In this document: one piece after another, positions 1 to 8,589 of the stretch
Position numbering within the stretch: the stretch's first letter is position 1
How the letters are laid out: each line of letters starts with the position of its first letter
Assembly (NCBI RefSeq): GCF_001567585.1
Contig: NZ_LRQV01000004.1
Span: forward strand, 1 to 64,000
Length of the DNA: 64,000 bases
DNA from: Micromonospora rosaria
Lineage (GTDB): Bacteria; Actinomycetota; Actinomycetes; Mycobacteriales; Micromonosporaceae
Direction of reading: 5' to 3'
The notes under the pieces: model-generated
Seen by the model: the letters and a program-made list of their open reading frames with translations, nothing else
What the model was told of the DNA's origin: nothing
Databases searched by the model: none
Translations under genes and position numbers: made by a program

Positions 1-90
1 GGGCCGGAGGCCGAGCGGTCGTACCCGGCCGGCCCGGAGGCCGAGCGGTCGTACCCGGCCGGCCCGGAGGCCGAGCGGTCGTACCCGGTC
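1..90 (+). repeat. three 30-bp coding tandem repeats
   Basis: Three near-identical 30-base units (1-30, 31-60, 61-90), each coding the decapeptide GPEAERSYPA. The array may continue upstream of the window edge. It is in frame with the large proline-rich protein, so changes in copy number would alter protein length without breaking the frame. Confidence 0.9.
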
Positions 91-2028
91 GCTGACGGGG
101 ACCGTCCCGGCGCCGACGGCCGGCCGGGCCGGGCGTACGAGCACCGGGGCGCGGGACCCTACGAGCCGGCGGACACCGAGGCGCACCGCCCGTACGAGCA
201 GCCGGCGGAGCCGCACCGGGCGTACGAGCCGGCGGCGACCGAGGCGCACCGTCCCTACGAGCCGGTGCCGGCCGAGCCGCCCCGCCCGTACCAGCCGGCG
301 CGCTCCGAGCCGCCCCGCCCGTACGACCCGCCCCGGTCGGAGTCGGAGCCCTGGTCCGGGTACCCGTCCCTGGCCTCGCGGCTGCGCTCGGTGGAGACCC
401 CGCCGGAGCGGCCGTCCTGGGCGGCCGGTGGGTCGCCGGAGGCCCCGGCCGGGCCGCCGCCCACCGCCGCGACCGACCGGGGGCCGGCCGTCGACCGGCC
501 GGTCCGGCCGTTCCGGCTCCGCCCGGTACCCGACGATCCGGAACCCCTGCCCAGCCGGGACGAGGACCACGCCCCACACGGCGAGGACCGCCCGCTCCGC
601 GACGAACCCGCCCGGCGGACCGCCGGTGCCGGGCCGGACCTGCGCCCGGTGGGCGCGGAGCCGGGACCCCGACCGGTCCCCGGAGAGCCCCGGCCACCCG
701 CCGGGGACGCGACGGGACCGGCCACGACCGAGAAGCCGGAGCGCGCGCCGAACTCGGCCGGCCCGGTGGCCGCCCCCGCCACGAGCGGGATCGGGCGCCT
801 CGACCGCACCCTGTCCGCGCCCGCCCCGGCGAGCGCACCCCCCTACGCGGCCCGTCGATCCGCCCCCGAACCGGCACCCGCGGCCCCGCCGGCCGCCGAG
901 GACCGTACGACGGCGATCCTGCCGCAGCGCGTCCCCGCCGAACCGGACGTGCCCGTCGTGCCGGAGCCGCCTGTCGTGGAGCCCACCGAATCCCCGGAAC
1001 TCGCCCGGATCGCCACCCACCTGCGGCGGGACGACGAGCCCGCCCCGCCCCGGGACCGGCCGGAGGGGTTCGACGTCAACGCGATCCTCGACGCGGTACG
1101 CGGCGTCGCCGGGGTCCGTGACGCGTCGCTGCGCCGTACCCCGGCGGGTGCGCACAGCCTGCGTCTCGACCTCTCCGACGGGGCGGACGCGGCCGAGGTG
1201 AGCCGGCACGTGGCCCGCCTGCTCCAGGAACGGATGGGGCTGGCCGCCGCCCCGCAGAACGTGCCGGGAATGCCGGGAATGCCGACCGGTCCGCCGCCTC
1301 CGGCGGTCCGGCGGCGCACCGCCGAGCCCCGGTCGCCGGAGGGGCGGGCCGCCGCCCGTACCCCGGACGCCCGCCGCCCGGTCGGACGCGCCGAGGCCGG
1401 CGTGGCGCAGGGCGGCGAGCCGGTCGGCCTCGACCAGCCGCGCCGCCGCCGGCAGACCACCGCCCGGGGACGGGCCGGCGTGGAGGAGTCCGCCTCGGTC
1501 TCCCCGGCGCTCGGCGGCCCCGCCACCGGGAGCCCCGCCACGGTGGGCGCGTCGTACTCCGGTGGGCAGATGACCACGACGGAGACCGCGCCGTCCCGGC
1601 CCCTGGACACCGGTGGGGTGCCGGGGCCCCGGGTGGTCATCGACCACGTCCAGGTGAGCACCTTCGGCCTCGACGCCACCGTGGAGGTACGCCTGCTCGC
1701 GGCCGGCGAGAGCGCGGCCGGCCACGCCACCGGCCCGGCGGTGGACGGGTACGTGCTGCGGTTGTGCGCGGTGGCCGCCGCCGCCGCGGTGGACGAGTTG
1801 CTGCGCGGCGACGACCGGACCGCCGACCGGGGACGGTGCTTCGTCGAGCACGCGGCGGTGGTGCCGTTCGGCAACTGCGAGGTCGCCACCGTGGTCGTGC
1901 TGCTGGTCTGCGACGGCTGGGTCGAGCAGCTCGCCGGCTCGGCGCTGGTCTCCGGCGATCCCCGGCAGGCGGTGGTGCGGGCCACCCTCGCCGCCGTCAA
2001 CCGTCGGCTGGAGGCACTGCTGGCCTGA
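1..2028 (+). CDS. proline-rich protein, 5' end missing
   Basis: An open frame runs from the first base to TGA at 2028, so the true start lies upstream. The N-terminal two thirds is low-complexity and rich in Pro, Arg, Ala and Glu, with recurring R-x-Y-E/Q-P units (the 30-bp repeats are the extreme case), and is probably disordered. A compact region of about 70 residues (roughly bases 1060-1260, around FDVNAILDAVRGVAGVRDAS) and a C-terminal domain of about 135 residues (from base 1620, PRVVIDHVQVSTFGLDATVE) look folded. I see no signal peptide, catalytic motif or membrane segment. I do not recognise the family. It lies 25 bases upstream of the hydrolase gene on the same strand, so co-transcription is possible. 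Confidence 0.75.
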   Translation, partial: GPEAERSYPAGPEAERSYPAGPEAERSYPVADGDRPGADGRPGRAYEHRGAGPYEPADTEAHRPYEQPAEPHRAYEPAATEAHRPYEPVPAEPPRPYQPARSEPPRPYDPPRSESEPWSGYPSLASRLRSVETPPERPSWAAGGSPEAPAGPPPTAATDRGPAVDRPVRPFRLRPVPDDPEPLPSRDEDHAPHGEDRPLRDEPARRTAGAGPDLRPVGAEPGPRPVPGEPRPPAGDATGPATTEKPERAPNSAGPVAAPATSGIGRLDRTLSAPAPASAPPYAARRSAPEPAPAAPPAAEDRTTAILPQRVPAEPDVPVVPEPPVVEPTESPELARIATHLRRDDEPAPPRDRPEGFDVNAILDAVRGVAGVRDASLRRTPAGAHSLRLDLSDGADAAEVSRHVARLLQERMGLAAAPQNVPGMPGMPTGPPPPAVRRRTAEPRSPEGRAAARTPDARRPVGRAEAGVAQGGEPVGLDQPRRRRQTTARGRAGVEESASVSPALGGPATGSPATVGASYSGGQMTTTETAPSRPLDTGGVPGPRVVIDHVQVSTFGLDATVEVRLLAAGESAAGHATGPAVDGYVLRLCAVAAAAAVDELLRGDDRTADRGRCFVEHAAVVPFGNCEVATVVVLLVCDGWVEQLAGSALVSGDPRQAVVRATLAAVNRRLEALLA

Positions 2029-2053
2029 CCCGTCGCGGGGCAGACTGGAGGGC

Positions 2054-3028
2054 ATGAAGCCTGCCACCCTCTGGCCGGACGACCGGCTGCCCGCGCACCG
2101 GCCCCCGCCGCCGTGGCCCGGCCGCCCGGTACGCCTCGACGGCACGGTGACCTATGTCCGGGAGACCCCGGCCACCGGGCCCGGCGCCGAACCGGCGCTG
2201 TACCTGCACGGGCTCGGCGGGTCGTCGCAGAACTGGACGGACCTGGCCGGGCTGCTGGCGGACCGGCTCGACGGGCAGGCCATCGACCTGCCCGGGTTCG
2301 GGCGCAGCGAGCCGGGGCGGCGGTACACGGTCGCGTCCTTCGCCGATCTGACGGTGCGCTGGATCGAGCACACCGACCGGGGGCCGGTGCACCTGTTCGG
2401 CAACTCGCTGGGCGGGGCGGTCGCGGTGCGGGTGGCGGCGCTGCGGCCGGACCTGGTACGCACCCTGACGTTGATCTCCCCGGCGCTGCCCTTCCTCGAC
2501 TTCCGTCGCTCGTTGCAGGGGCGGATGCTGCCGGTGCTGGCCATCCCGCGCGGTGAGCGGCTGGTCGCCTGGCGGCTGGCCCAACTCGCCCCCGAGGTGA
2601 TGGCGGAGCAGGTGATAGCGGCGTGCGTGGCCGACCTGAGCCGGATCAGCGAGCAGCGGCGGGCGGAGGCGCTGGAGGAGATCCGGGTCCGGTACGAGGC
2701 GGACCACTACGCCGCCGCGTACGTCCGGACGTTCCGGGGCCTGGTCTCCAGTTTCCTGCGGTCGTACCTGCCCGGCCCGGACTCGCTGTGGCGGCTGGCC
2801 GGGACGGTGACCGCCCCGACGCTGGTGGTCGGCGGCCGGCAGGACCGGCTGGTCGACGTCCGGGTGGCCCCGCAGACGGCCCGGGCCATCCCGGACAGTC
2901 GGCTGTTGATGCTCGACGGGGTCGGTCACGTGGCGCAGGTGGAGGTGCCGCGCACGGTCGCCCGCGCGGTCCTGGGGCTGCTCGGCGAGTCGCAGCGAAG
3001 GAGTGGCCGGTCCGACGTGGCACCCTGA
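2054..3028 (+). CDS. alpha/beta hydrolase
   Basis: A 324-residue alpha/beta-hydrolase-fold protein. The oxyanion-hole segment LYLHGLGGSSQNW lies near residue 50. The nucleophile elbow GNSLGG is near residue 115, with Ser as the nucleophile. An Asp sits in the segment VVGGRQDRLVD near residue 263, and the catalytic His is in GVGHVAQVE near residue 290. This is the usual Ser-Asp-His layout of small lipases, esterases and haloperoxidase-like enzymes. There is no signal peptide, so it is probably cytoplasmic. ATG at 2054 is preceded by a GGAGGG-like site. The substrate cannot be read from the sequence. Confidence 0.9.
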   Translation: MKPATLWPDDRLPAHRPPPPWPGRPVRLDGTVTYVRETPATGPGAEPALYLHGLGGSSQNWTDLAGLLADRLDGQAIDLPGFGRSEPGRRYTVASFADLTVRWIEHTDRGPVHLFGNSLGGAVAVRVAALRPDLVRTLTLISPALPFLDFRRSLQGRMLPVLAIPRGERLVAWRLAQLAPEVMAEQVIAACVADLSRISEQRRAEALEEIRVRYEADHYAAAYVRTFRGLVSSFLRSYLPGPDSLWRLAGTVTAPTLVVGGRQDRLVDVRVAPQTARAIPDSRLLMLDGVGHVAQVEVPRTVARAVLGLLGESQRRSGRSDVAP

Positions 3029-4130
3029 CCGGGTGCTCTCCGTCACCCGACGTTCCCCCGCTGGACCCGCTCCGACCAGTGGTTCCGTCGCTGGACGGGC
3101 GCCGGCCGGTGGTTCCCCCGCTGGACCCGCTCCGACCGGTGCCTTCGTCGCTGGGTCGGTGCCGACCGGTGGTTCCGTCGCGGCCCGGCGGAGCCGCCGG
3201 GCACGTGCGCCGGTGCGGCTGGTCGGCCTGACCCTGGCGCTCGGGGCGGCGGTCCTGGTGGTCGTGGACCGGCCCGAGTCGGGTGCCGGGTCGGCCGCGC
3301 CCCGCACCGCGACGGCGGAGACCGCCGACGGGTCACCCACGACGGCCCTGCCCCGCCTGCTCTCGGCACCGCTGCCGCCCGCCGGTCCCGGTCCGTCGGG
3401 CGGCGATCCCTCCGGGCCGGCCAGCGGGCATCCCGCCGGCCCCTCGGGTGGCGGAGCCACGCCGGGCGGGCCGGGCGCGGGTGCCGCGCCGGGGTTCGTC
3501 GCCGCCCAGGACGCCGGGCCCGTGCTGCGGCTGCCCGGCACGGCACCCTCGGCCGGGCGGGGCACCTTCGGGTACGACGGGCGGACCGGGCCGGTCCTCG
3601 GCCGCGCCGGTGACCTGCGGCGGTACCGGGTGGCGGTGGAACGCGGGTCCGGCGAGGAGGTGACCGCCTTCGCCGACGCCGTGCACACCGCGCTGGCCGG
3701 GCCGGGTAGTTGGGTGGACGGTGGCCGGCTGCGGTTGCGGCAGGTCCCCGGCTCCGGCCCGTACGACTTCACGGTGTACCTGGCCACCGCGCGGACCGCC
3801 GGCCGGATGTGCGCGGCGGGCGGGGTGGACATCCGGGTGGGTGGCCGTCCGTACACGTCCTGCCGGGCGGTCGGCAGGGTGATCATCAACCTGGACCGGT
3901 GGCGGACCTCGGTGCCGCACTACGTCCGGGCCGAGGTGCCGCTCGCGGTGTACCGGACGTACGTGGTCAACCACGAGGTGGGGCACGAACTGGGGTACCG
4001 GCACGAGCGCTGCCCCGGTGCCGGCCGTCCGGCCCCGGTGATGATGCAGCAGACGCTCTTCCTGCGCGGCTGCGTCGCCAACCCGTGGCCGTACCGGGAC
4101 GGGCGACGGTACGCCGGCCCCCGGCTCTGA
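3003..4130 (+). CDS. DUF3152 protein, membrane-anchored, metalloprotease-like motif
   Basis: A 375-residue protein. The layout is an N-terminal low-complexity segment of four 10-residue repeats, one hydrophobic helix (VRLVGLTLALGAAVLVVV, near residues 74-92), a Pro/Gly/Ala linker, then the DUF3152 domain over the last 190 residues. That domain contains HEVGHELGYRH, which fits the metzincin zinc pattern HExxHxxGxxH, and a Met shortly after it (PAPVMMQQT). Four Cys residues in the domain could form disulphides. It is likely outside the membrane. GTG 3003 overlaps the hydrolase gene by 26 bases; GTG 3033 is an alternative start just after that gene's stop. A paralogue follows directly. Activity is inferred only from the motif. 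Confidence 0.85.
   Translation: MAGPTWHPDRVLSVTRRSPAGPAPTSGSVAGRAPAGGSPAGPAPTGAFVAGSVPTGGSVAARRSRRARAPVRLVGLTLALGAAVLVVVDRPESGAGSAAPRTATAETADGSPTTALPRLLSAPLPPAGPGPSGGDPSGPASGHPAGPSGGGATPGGPGAGAAPGFVAAQDAGPVLRLPGTAPSAGRGTFGYDGRTGPVLGRAGDLRRYRVAVERGSGEEVTAFADAVHTALAGPGSWVDGGRLRLRQVPGSGPYDFTVYLATARTAGRMCAAGGVDIRVGGRPYTSCRAVGRVIINLDRWRTSVPHYVRAEVPLAVYRTYVVNHEVGHELGYRHERCPGAGRPAPVMMQQTLFLRGCVANPWPYRDGRRYAGPRL
3061..3180 (+). repeat. four 30-bp coding tandem repeats
   Basis: Four imperfect 30-base units start at 3061, 3091, 3121 and 3151, each beginning ctgga/ctggg and coding variants of AGPAPTSGSV. Units 1 and 3 are closer to each other than to unit 2, which suggests duplication as 60-base pairs. 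They lie in the N-terminus of the first DUF3152 protein. Confidence 0.85.
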
Positions 4131-4230
4131 AGCCGGCGGAACCGCGACGCCTCCGGGGGATAGTCGAACGATTTTCACGCTTTCGGGCAGAAGGCGGTTC
4201 TGTGTCCGAAAGGCGTGTGATGCTGGCGTC

Positions 4231-5121
4231 GTGGATGACACGTCCCCTTCTGTTGGCCCGACCGGACGCCGCCGCCGGTGGCGGTTCGCGACCCTGCTCG
4301 GGGCGGTGCTGCTCGCGGCGGTGGCGCTCACCGGCCCGCTGGCCGGCCCCGACCGCCTGGGGCCGGCCGACCCGACGCCGGAGCACCGCACCGGGCGCGG
4401 CCTCGGCGGCGGCGACCGGGACGGCCACGCGGAGCAGGACGGCGATCAGGGCGGCCAAGTTGAGCAGGGCGAGCAGGGCGGCCAGGGCGAGCAGGGCGGC
4501 CAGGGCGAGCGGAGCGACCCGGGGGAGCCGACCCCACGGCCGGTGACGCCGACCGTCGGGGCCGGCAGCTTCGCCACCGCCGGGGGCGAGTCGCCGGTGC
4601 GGGGCGGCGACGGCCCGGTCCACCGGTACCGGGTGGCCGTCGAGCAGGGCGTGGGCCAGGACGTCGCGGCCTTCGCCGCCACGGTCGACGCGGTGCTGGG
4701 TGACCCCCGGAGCTGGATCGCCTCGGGCACCCGGCGGGTGCAGCGGGTCGCCGACCCAGCCGAGGCGGACTTCACCGTCTACCTGGCCACCCCGGTCACC
4801 TCGGAACGGATGTGCGCGCTCGGCGGGCTGAGCACCGAGCGGTACACCTCCTGCCGGCTCCCCGGGCAGGTGATCATCAACCTGGCCCGCTGGCTGGAGG
4901 CGGTACCGGACTACGGCGCCCCGCTGGCGGACTACCGGGCGTACGTCATCAACCACGAGGTGGGGCACGAGTTCGGCCTCGGGCACGAGACCTGCCCCGG
5001 GCCGGGCCGCCCGGCGCCGGTGATGCAGCAGCAGACGTACGGGCTGGACGGGTGTGTCGCCAACGCCTGGCCGTACCTCGACGGGGCGCGGTACGCCGGT
5101 GCCCCGGTACCCGGGATCTGA
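4231..5121 (+). CDS. DUF3152 protein, membrane-anchored, second copy
   Basis: A 296-residue paralogue of the upstream gene. One N-terminal hydrophobic helix (ATLLGAVLLAAVALTGPLAG, residues 20-40) is followed by a Gly/Gln/Glu repeat linker (GEQGGQ units, bases 4440-4512) and the DUF3152 domain. The domain carries HEVGHEFGLGH, the same HExxHxxGxxH pattern, then PAPVMQQQT and conserved Cys residues. The two domains share long identical stretches while the linkers differ completely, so the pair arose by duplication with fast linker drift. GTG 4231 is the first start in frame before the basic residues that precede the helix. Exported or surface-exposed peptidase activity is inference. Confidence 0.88.
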   Translation: MDDTSPSVGPTGRRRRWRFATLLGAVLLAAVALTGPLAGPDRLGPADPTPEHRTGRGLGGGDRDGHAEQDGDQGGQVEQGEQGGQGEQGGQGERSDPGEPTPRPVTPTVGAGSFATAGGESPVRGGDGPVHRYRVAVEQGVGQDVAAFAATVDAVLGDPRSWIASGTRRVQRVADPAEADFTVYLATPVTSERMCALGGLSTERYTSCRLPGQVIINLARWLEAVPDYGAPLADYRAYVINHEVGHEFGLGHETCPGPGRPAPVMQQQTYGLDGCVANAWPYLDGARYAGAPVPGI

Positions 5122-5252
5122 GCTGGCCGGACGGGCCCGGCGGGTTATTCCCGCTCCCGCATGTCGGGCGACGTGTCCCTGCTCATGGCCGAGCCCCGTC
5201 CCGGCGAGCAACAATGGCGCGGCACACCCACGCCGATCCCGGGGAGTCCACC

Positions 5253-6434
5253 GTGTCGTTGCCCCCGCTCGTCGAGCCCGCCGCCGAGCTGACCGTTGAC
5301 GAGATCCAGCGCTACTCGCGCCACCTGATCATCCCGGATGTCGGGGTGGTGGGGCAGAAGCGGCTGAAGAACGCCCGGGTGCTCTGTGTGGGCGCGGGCG
5401 GTCTCGGCTCGCCGGCCCTGCTGTACCTGGCCGCCGCCGGGGTCGGGACGCTCGGCATCATCGACTTCGACACCGTCGACGAGTCCAACCTCCAGCGGCA
5501 GATCATCCACGGCGTCTCCGACGTCGGCCGGTCCAAGGCCGAGTCGGCCGCCGCGTCGATCCGCGAGATCAACCCGCTGGTCACCGTCGAGATCCACAAC
5601 ACCGCGCTGGACCGGGAGAACGTCCGGGAGATCTTCTCCCGGTACGACCTGATCGTGGACGGCACCGACAACTTCGCCACCCGGTACATGGTCAACGACG
5701 CGGCGGTGCTGCTCGGCAAGCCGTACGTCTGGGGGTCGATCTACCGGTTCGACGGCCAGGCGTCGGTGTTCTGGGCCGAGCACGGCCCCTGCTACCGCTG
5801 CCTCTACCCGGAGCCCCCGCCGCCCGGCATGGTCCCCTCCTGCGCCGAGGGTGGCGTGCTCGGCGTGCTCTGCGCCTCCATCGGCTCGATCCAGGTCAAC
5901 GAGGCGATCAAGCTGCTCGCCGGCATCGGTGAGCCGCTGGTCGGCCGGCTGATGGTCTACGACGCCCTGGAGATGAGCTACCGCAAGATCAAGGTTCGGA
6001 AGGACCCGAACTGCGTGCTCTGCGGCGAGAACGCCACCCTGACCGACCTGCTGGAGGACTACGAGGACTTCTGCGGCGCGGTCTCGGTGGAGGCCCAGGA
6101 GGCGACGGTCGACTCGACCATCACCGTGGCCGAGCTGAAGGAGTGGCAGGACGCCGGCAAGGACGTCTTCCTGGTCGACGTCCGGGAGCCGAACGAGTAC
6201 GAGATCGTCTCGATCCCCGGCGCCACGCTGATCCCCAAGGGCGAGATCCTCTCCGGCGAGGCGCTGGCCCGGATCCCGCAGGACAAGCAGGTCGTCCTGC
6301 ACTGCAAGTCCGGCATCCGGTCCGCCGAGGCGCTCGCCGCGCTGAAGGCCGCCGGGTTCCGGGACGCGGTGCACGTCCAGGGCGGCATCCTGTCCTGGAT
6401 CAAGCAGATCGATCCGTCCCTGCCCACGTACTGA
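5253..6434 (+). CDS. moeZ: adenylyltransferase/sulfurtransferase MoeZ
   Basis: 393 residues, the usual MoeZ length. The N-terminal ThiF/MoeB domain has the nucleotide-binding segment VGAGGLGSPALLYLAAAG near residue 50 and two zinc CxxC pairs (CYRC and CVLC). The C-terminal rhodanese domain has the active-site loop HCKSGIRSAEAL near residue 350, where Cys carries the persulphide. In actinobacteria MoeZ adenylates and then thiocarboxylates small sulfur-carrier proteins for molybdenum cofactor, cysteine and thio-sugar synthesis. GTG 5253 is chosen because GGGGAG lies 8-12 bases upstream and the next residues match the family start. Longer upstream frames overlap the DUF3152 gene and are not real. 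Confidence 0.96.
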   Translation: MSLPPLVEPAAELTVDEIQRYSRHLIIPDVGVVGQKRLKNARVLCVGAGGLGSPALLYLAAAGVGTLGIIDFDTVDESNLQRQIIHGVSDVGRSKAESAAASIREINPLVTVEIHNTALDRENVREIFSRYDLIVDGTDNFATRYMVNDAAVLLGKPYVWGSIYRFDGQASVFWAEHGPCYRCLYPEPPPPGMVPSCAEGGVLGVLCASIGSIQVNEAIKLLAGIGEPLVGRLMVYDALEMSYRKIKVRKDPNCVLCGENATLTDLLEDYEDFCGAVSVEAQEATVDSTITVAELKEWQDAGKDVFLVDVREPNEYEIVSIPGATLIPKGEILSGEALARIPQDKQVVLHCKSGIRSAEALAALKAAGFRDAVHVQGGILSWIKQIDPSLPTY

Positions 6435-6447
6435 GACCGGTAGCGGG

Positions 6448-6480
6448 GCCCGTTCACCGTCGTCGATCCGGTGAACGGGC
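6448..6480 (+). terminator. rho-independent terminator after moeZ
   Basis: A perfect 12-bp stem, gcccgttcaccg (6448-6459) with cggtgaacgggc (6469-6480), a 9-base loop, then cttt. It starts 13 bases after the moeZ stop. Confidence 0.85.
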
Positions 6481-6527
6481 CTTTGCCGTTCCCACGAGCT
6501 ACCGAGGCGCGATGACGTTTGCGCCGG

Positions 6528-6543
6528 TAGCGTGGCCGACGTG
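6528..6543 (+). promoter_or_regulatory. -10 element for a leaderless start
   Basis: TAGCGT (6528-6533) is followed by exactly seven bases and GTG 6541. A -10 hexamer this close to a start implies transcription begins at or next to the start codon, and there is no Shine-Dalgarno site. Confidence 0.5.
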
Positions 6544-7362
6544 GTCGACTTGAACGCCGCAGTGGGGTTCGTCGTGGCGCACGGGGACGTGGTGGACCGT
6601 GCCCGGCTCTCCTGGCTGCGCACCGGCACCGCGCCGCCCCCGGACCTGCTCGACAGCGCGGAGGCCGGCCAGAGCCCCGAGGGAGGCTGGCCGGCCGTAC
6701 GCGACGGCGTCACCGCCTCGGTGGAGGCGACCTGCTTCCGGCTGACCGAACTGGACGACCTCGGCGCGCTCGGCCGTCCGGCCGCCCGCCGGGCCCTGGA
6801 CTGGCTGGCCGCCCGGCAACTGCCCGACGGCTGCTGGGAGGAGGACCCGGCGCTGGCCGACGCCGCCCCCGAGTGGGCCCGGCCGGGCGATCCCGAGGCC
6901 CGGCTCTACCTGACCGCCGACGCCGCCTTCTGGCTGACCGTGGCCGGGCTGGACGCGCGGGCCGCCGGGCCGCTCGACGACCGGGTCGGCGGCGCGTACG
7001 CCGGGGTGGTGCAGGCCGCCGCCCAGGCCCTCGCCGGCCGGCTCGCGCCCGACGGCAGTTGGCCGTCGTACCTGGCCGCCGGCTGGCTCAGCGCGGCCGT
7101 GCTGTACCGCCAACGGATGGTCGACGAGGCGGCCCGGATCCGGGCGGCGCTCGCGGAACGGCTGCCGGGGATGTCCCCGGCCGACGTCGCCTGGATGGCC
7201 GCCACCCTGCGCCGGGTCGGCCTCGACGACCTGGACTGGTTGCTCGTCGCGGCCCGTCGCCGGCTCGGCGAGACCCAGCGCGCCGACGGTGGCTGGGAGA
7301 GCGACGACGGCCACCACTTCGACGTGCACACCACCCTGGCCGTCCTCCGCGCCTGCCGCTGA
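6541..7362 (+). CDS. prenyltransferase/squalene-oxidase-repeat protein
   Basis: About 273 residues containing four spaced QW-type motifs: QSPEGGW, QLPDGCW, APDGSW and QRADGGW. These mark the alpha/alpha-toroid fold of squalene-hopene cyclases and protein prenyltransferase beta subunits. The protein is only about half the length of a class II terpene cyclase (over 600 residues). I do not see the acidic DxDD catalytic motif, so catalysis is not supported; a binding or scaffold role is possible. GTG 6541 is preferred over GTG 6532 because a -10 element lies seven bases before it. It is followed by a convergent terminator and the O-methyltransferase gene on the other strand. Confidence 0.75.
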   Translation: MVDLNAAVGFVVAHGDVVDRARLSWLRTGTAPPPDLLDSAEAGQSPEGGWPAVRDGVTASVEATCFRLTELDDLGALGRPAARRALDWLAARQLPDGCWEEDPALADAAPEWARPGDPEARLYLTADAAFWLTVAGLDARAAGPLDDRVGGAYAGVVQAAAQALAGRLAPDGSWPSYLAAGWLSAAVLYRQRMVDEAARIRAALAERLPGMSPADVAWMAATLRRVGLDDLDWLLVAARRRLGETQRADGGWESDDGHHFDVHTTLAVLRACR

Positions 7363-7387
7363 CCGGGCCGGGGCGTGCCGGTGGGGG

Positions 7388-7425
7388 CCGTCAGGGGCCC
7401 GGCGAAAGGACCGGACCCCTGACGG
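7388..7425. terminator. bidirectional terminator
   Basis: A 15-bp arm at 7388-7402 pairs with 7411-7425 (one mismatch), loop cgaaagga. It lies between two convergent genes and can serve both. Confidence 0.8.
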
Positions 7426-7448
7426 GTGCTCGCCGGTGTGCCGGGGGC

Positions 7449-8471
7449 TCAGGGGCGGCGGGCCACCACCGCGCCGTTGGCCCCCGGCGCGTCGAACCAG
7501 ATCGTGCGGACGTCGGTGAAGCCGGCGTCGGTGAGCCACGCGCCGTACTCGGCACCGGAGTAGTTCCGGCCGCCCTCCGTCTCGACCAGCATGTTCATCC
7601 CCATCAGGGCGGCTGACGCCGGCCCGGTCCGCTCGTCGTTGAGCAGCAGTTCGGAGATGACGATCGCCCCGCCGGGCGGCAGGGCGGCGTGGCACGTGGC
7701 GAGGATCGACCGGTTCTGCGCCTCGTCCCAGTCGTGCAGGATCATGCTGAGCAGGATCACGTCGTGGCCGTCCGGCAGCGCCGGGTCGGTGAGGAAGTTC
7801 CCGCCGACGGTACCGATCCGGTCGGTGAGGCCGGCTGCGGAGATCTTGGCCTCGGCGAGCGCGCCGACGTGCGGCAGGTCGAAGATGGTCGCCCGCAGTT
7901 GCGGGTACCGCCGGCACAGCTCGATCGGGAAGGCGCCGGCGCCGCCGCCCACGTCGAGCAGCCGCTGGTGCGCGCCGAAGTCGTACGCCTCGCCGAGCGC
8001 CCGCGCGGTGAAGCTGGAGGTGGAGTACATCGCCTCCCAGAACAGCGCCAGCATGCCCTCGTCGACGTCGCTGAACAGGGAGTCCTGGCTGGCCGGGTCC
8101 CAGGTGAGCGGCTTGTCGGTGCGCAGCGCCTCGGTGACCCGGTGCCAGGGCAGGTAGGTGCGCTCGTCGCAGTAGCGCACCTGCCCGCCGAAGTAGTGCG
8201 GCTGCCCCGGGACGAGGAAGCGTTCGGCCAGTTCGGTGTTGCGGTACCCGTCGCCGGACCGCTCCAGCAGGCCCAGCGAGGCGCACGCGGCGAGCAGCAG
8301 GTCGGCGGGGCGCTCGGGGATGCCGAGTTCCTGCTCGGCCTGCTGGCGGGTGATCACACGTTGCCCGGCGAGGCGGCCGAAGAGGTCGAGTTCCACGGCG
8401 GCGGCGAGTGTCTTGAAGGCCCAGTAACCGGTCACGATGCCCATGAGGGGCGTGGGGGTGATCATCGCCAT
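7449..8471 (-). CDS. SAM-dependent O-methyltransferase (Methyltransf_2 type)
   Basis: 340 residues. The N-terminal winged-helix dimerisation region (about residues 1-100) precedes the Rossmann domain. Motif I is LLDVGGGAGAFP near residue 170, the acidic ribose-binding segment is ATIFDLPHV near 195, and LHDWDE near 248 holds the catalytic His typical of plant-COMT and polyketide O-methyltransferases. It would methylate a phenolic or enolic hydroxyl of a small molecule; the substrate is unknown and no biosynthetic cluster is adjacent. ATG 8471 and ATG 8465 are both possible. Neither has a Shine-Dalgarno site, and a 15-bp palindrome lies immediately before 8471. Confidence 0.88.
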   Translation of the reverse strand: MAMITPTPLMGIVTGYWAFKTLAAAVELDLFGRLAGQRVITRQQAEQELGIPERPADLLLAACASLGLLERSGDGYRNTELAERFLVPGQPHYFGGQVRYCDERTYLPWHRVTEALRTDKPLTWDPASQDSLFSDVDEGMLALFWEAMYSTSSFTARALGEAYDFGAHQRLLDVGGGAGAFPIELCRRYPQLRATIFDLPHVGALAEAKISAAGLTDRIGTVGGNFLTDPALPDGHDVILLSMILHDWDEAQNRSILATCHAALPPGGAIVISELLLNDERTGPASAALMGMNMLVETEGGRNYSGAEYGAWLTDAGFTDVRTIWFDAPGANGAVVARRP

Positions 8472-8486
8472 ATTTGATCATCAAAT
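8472..8486. promoter_or_regulatory. perfect palindrome abutting the methyltransferase start
   Basis: ATTTGATCATCAAAT, seven-base arms around one central base, starts one base upstream of ATG 8471. It is strikingly AT-rich for this genome. It looks like an operator for a winged-helix (MarR/ArsR-type) or similar dimeric regulator, but no such regulator gene is adjacent. Confidence 0.5.
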
Positions 8487-8589
8487 GCCGCGAAAAGGTG
8501 TCGGCGAATTGACAGCGCTCGGGCTGTTGTTCGGGTAAGGGCGTCGGGCGGGGGTGGCGCAGCCGAACCGCCCCCGCCCCGGCTGCGGC

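Noticed and set aside
4440-4512. Possible CRISPR-like or other repeat array
   Set aside because: The repeats are in frame and code a GEQGGQ linker; there are no unique spacers.
4812-5252. N-terminal extension of MoeZ to 540 residues
   Set aside because: It overlaps the DUF3152 gene in another frame; the family start and a ribosome site point to GTG 5253.
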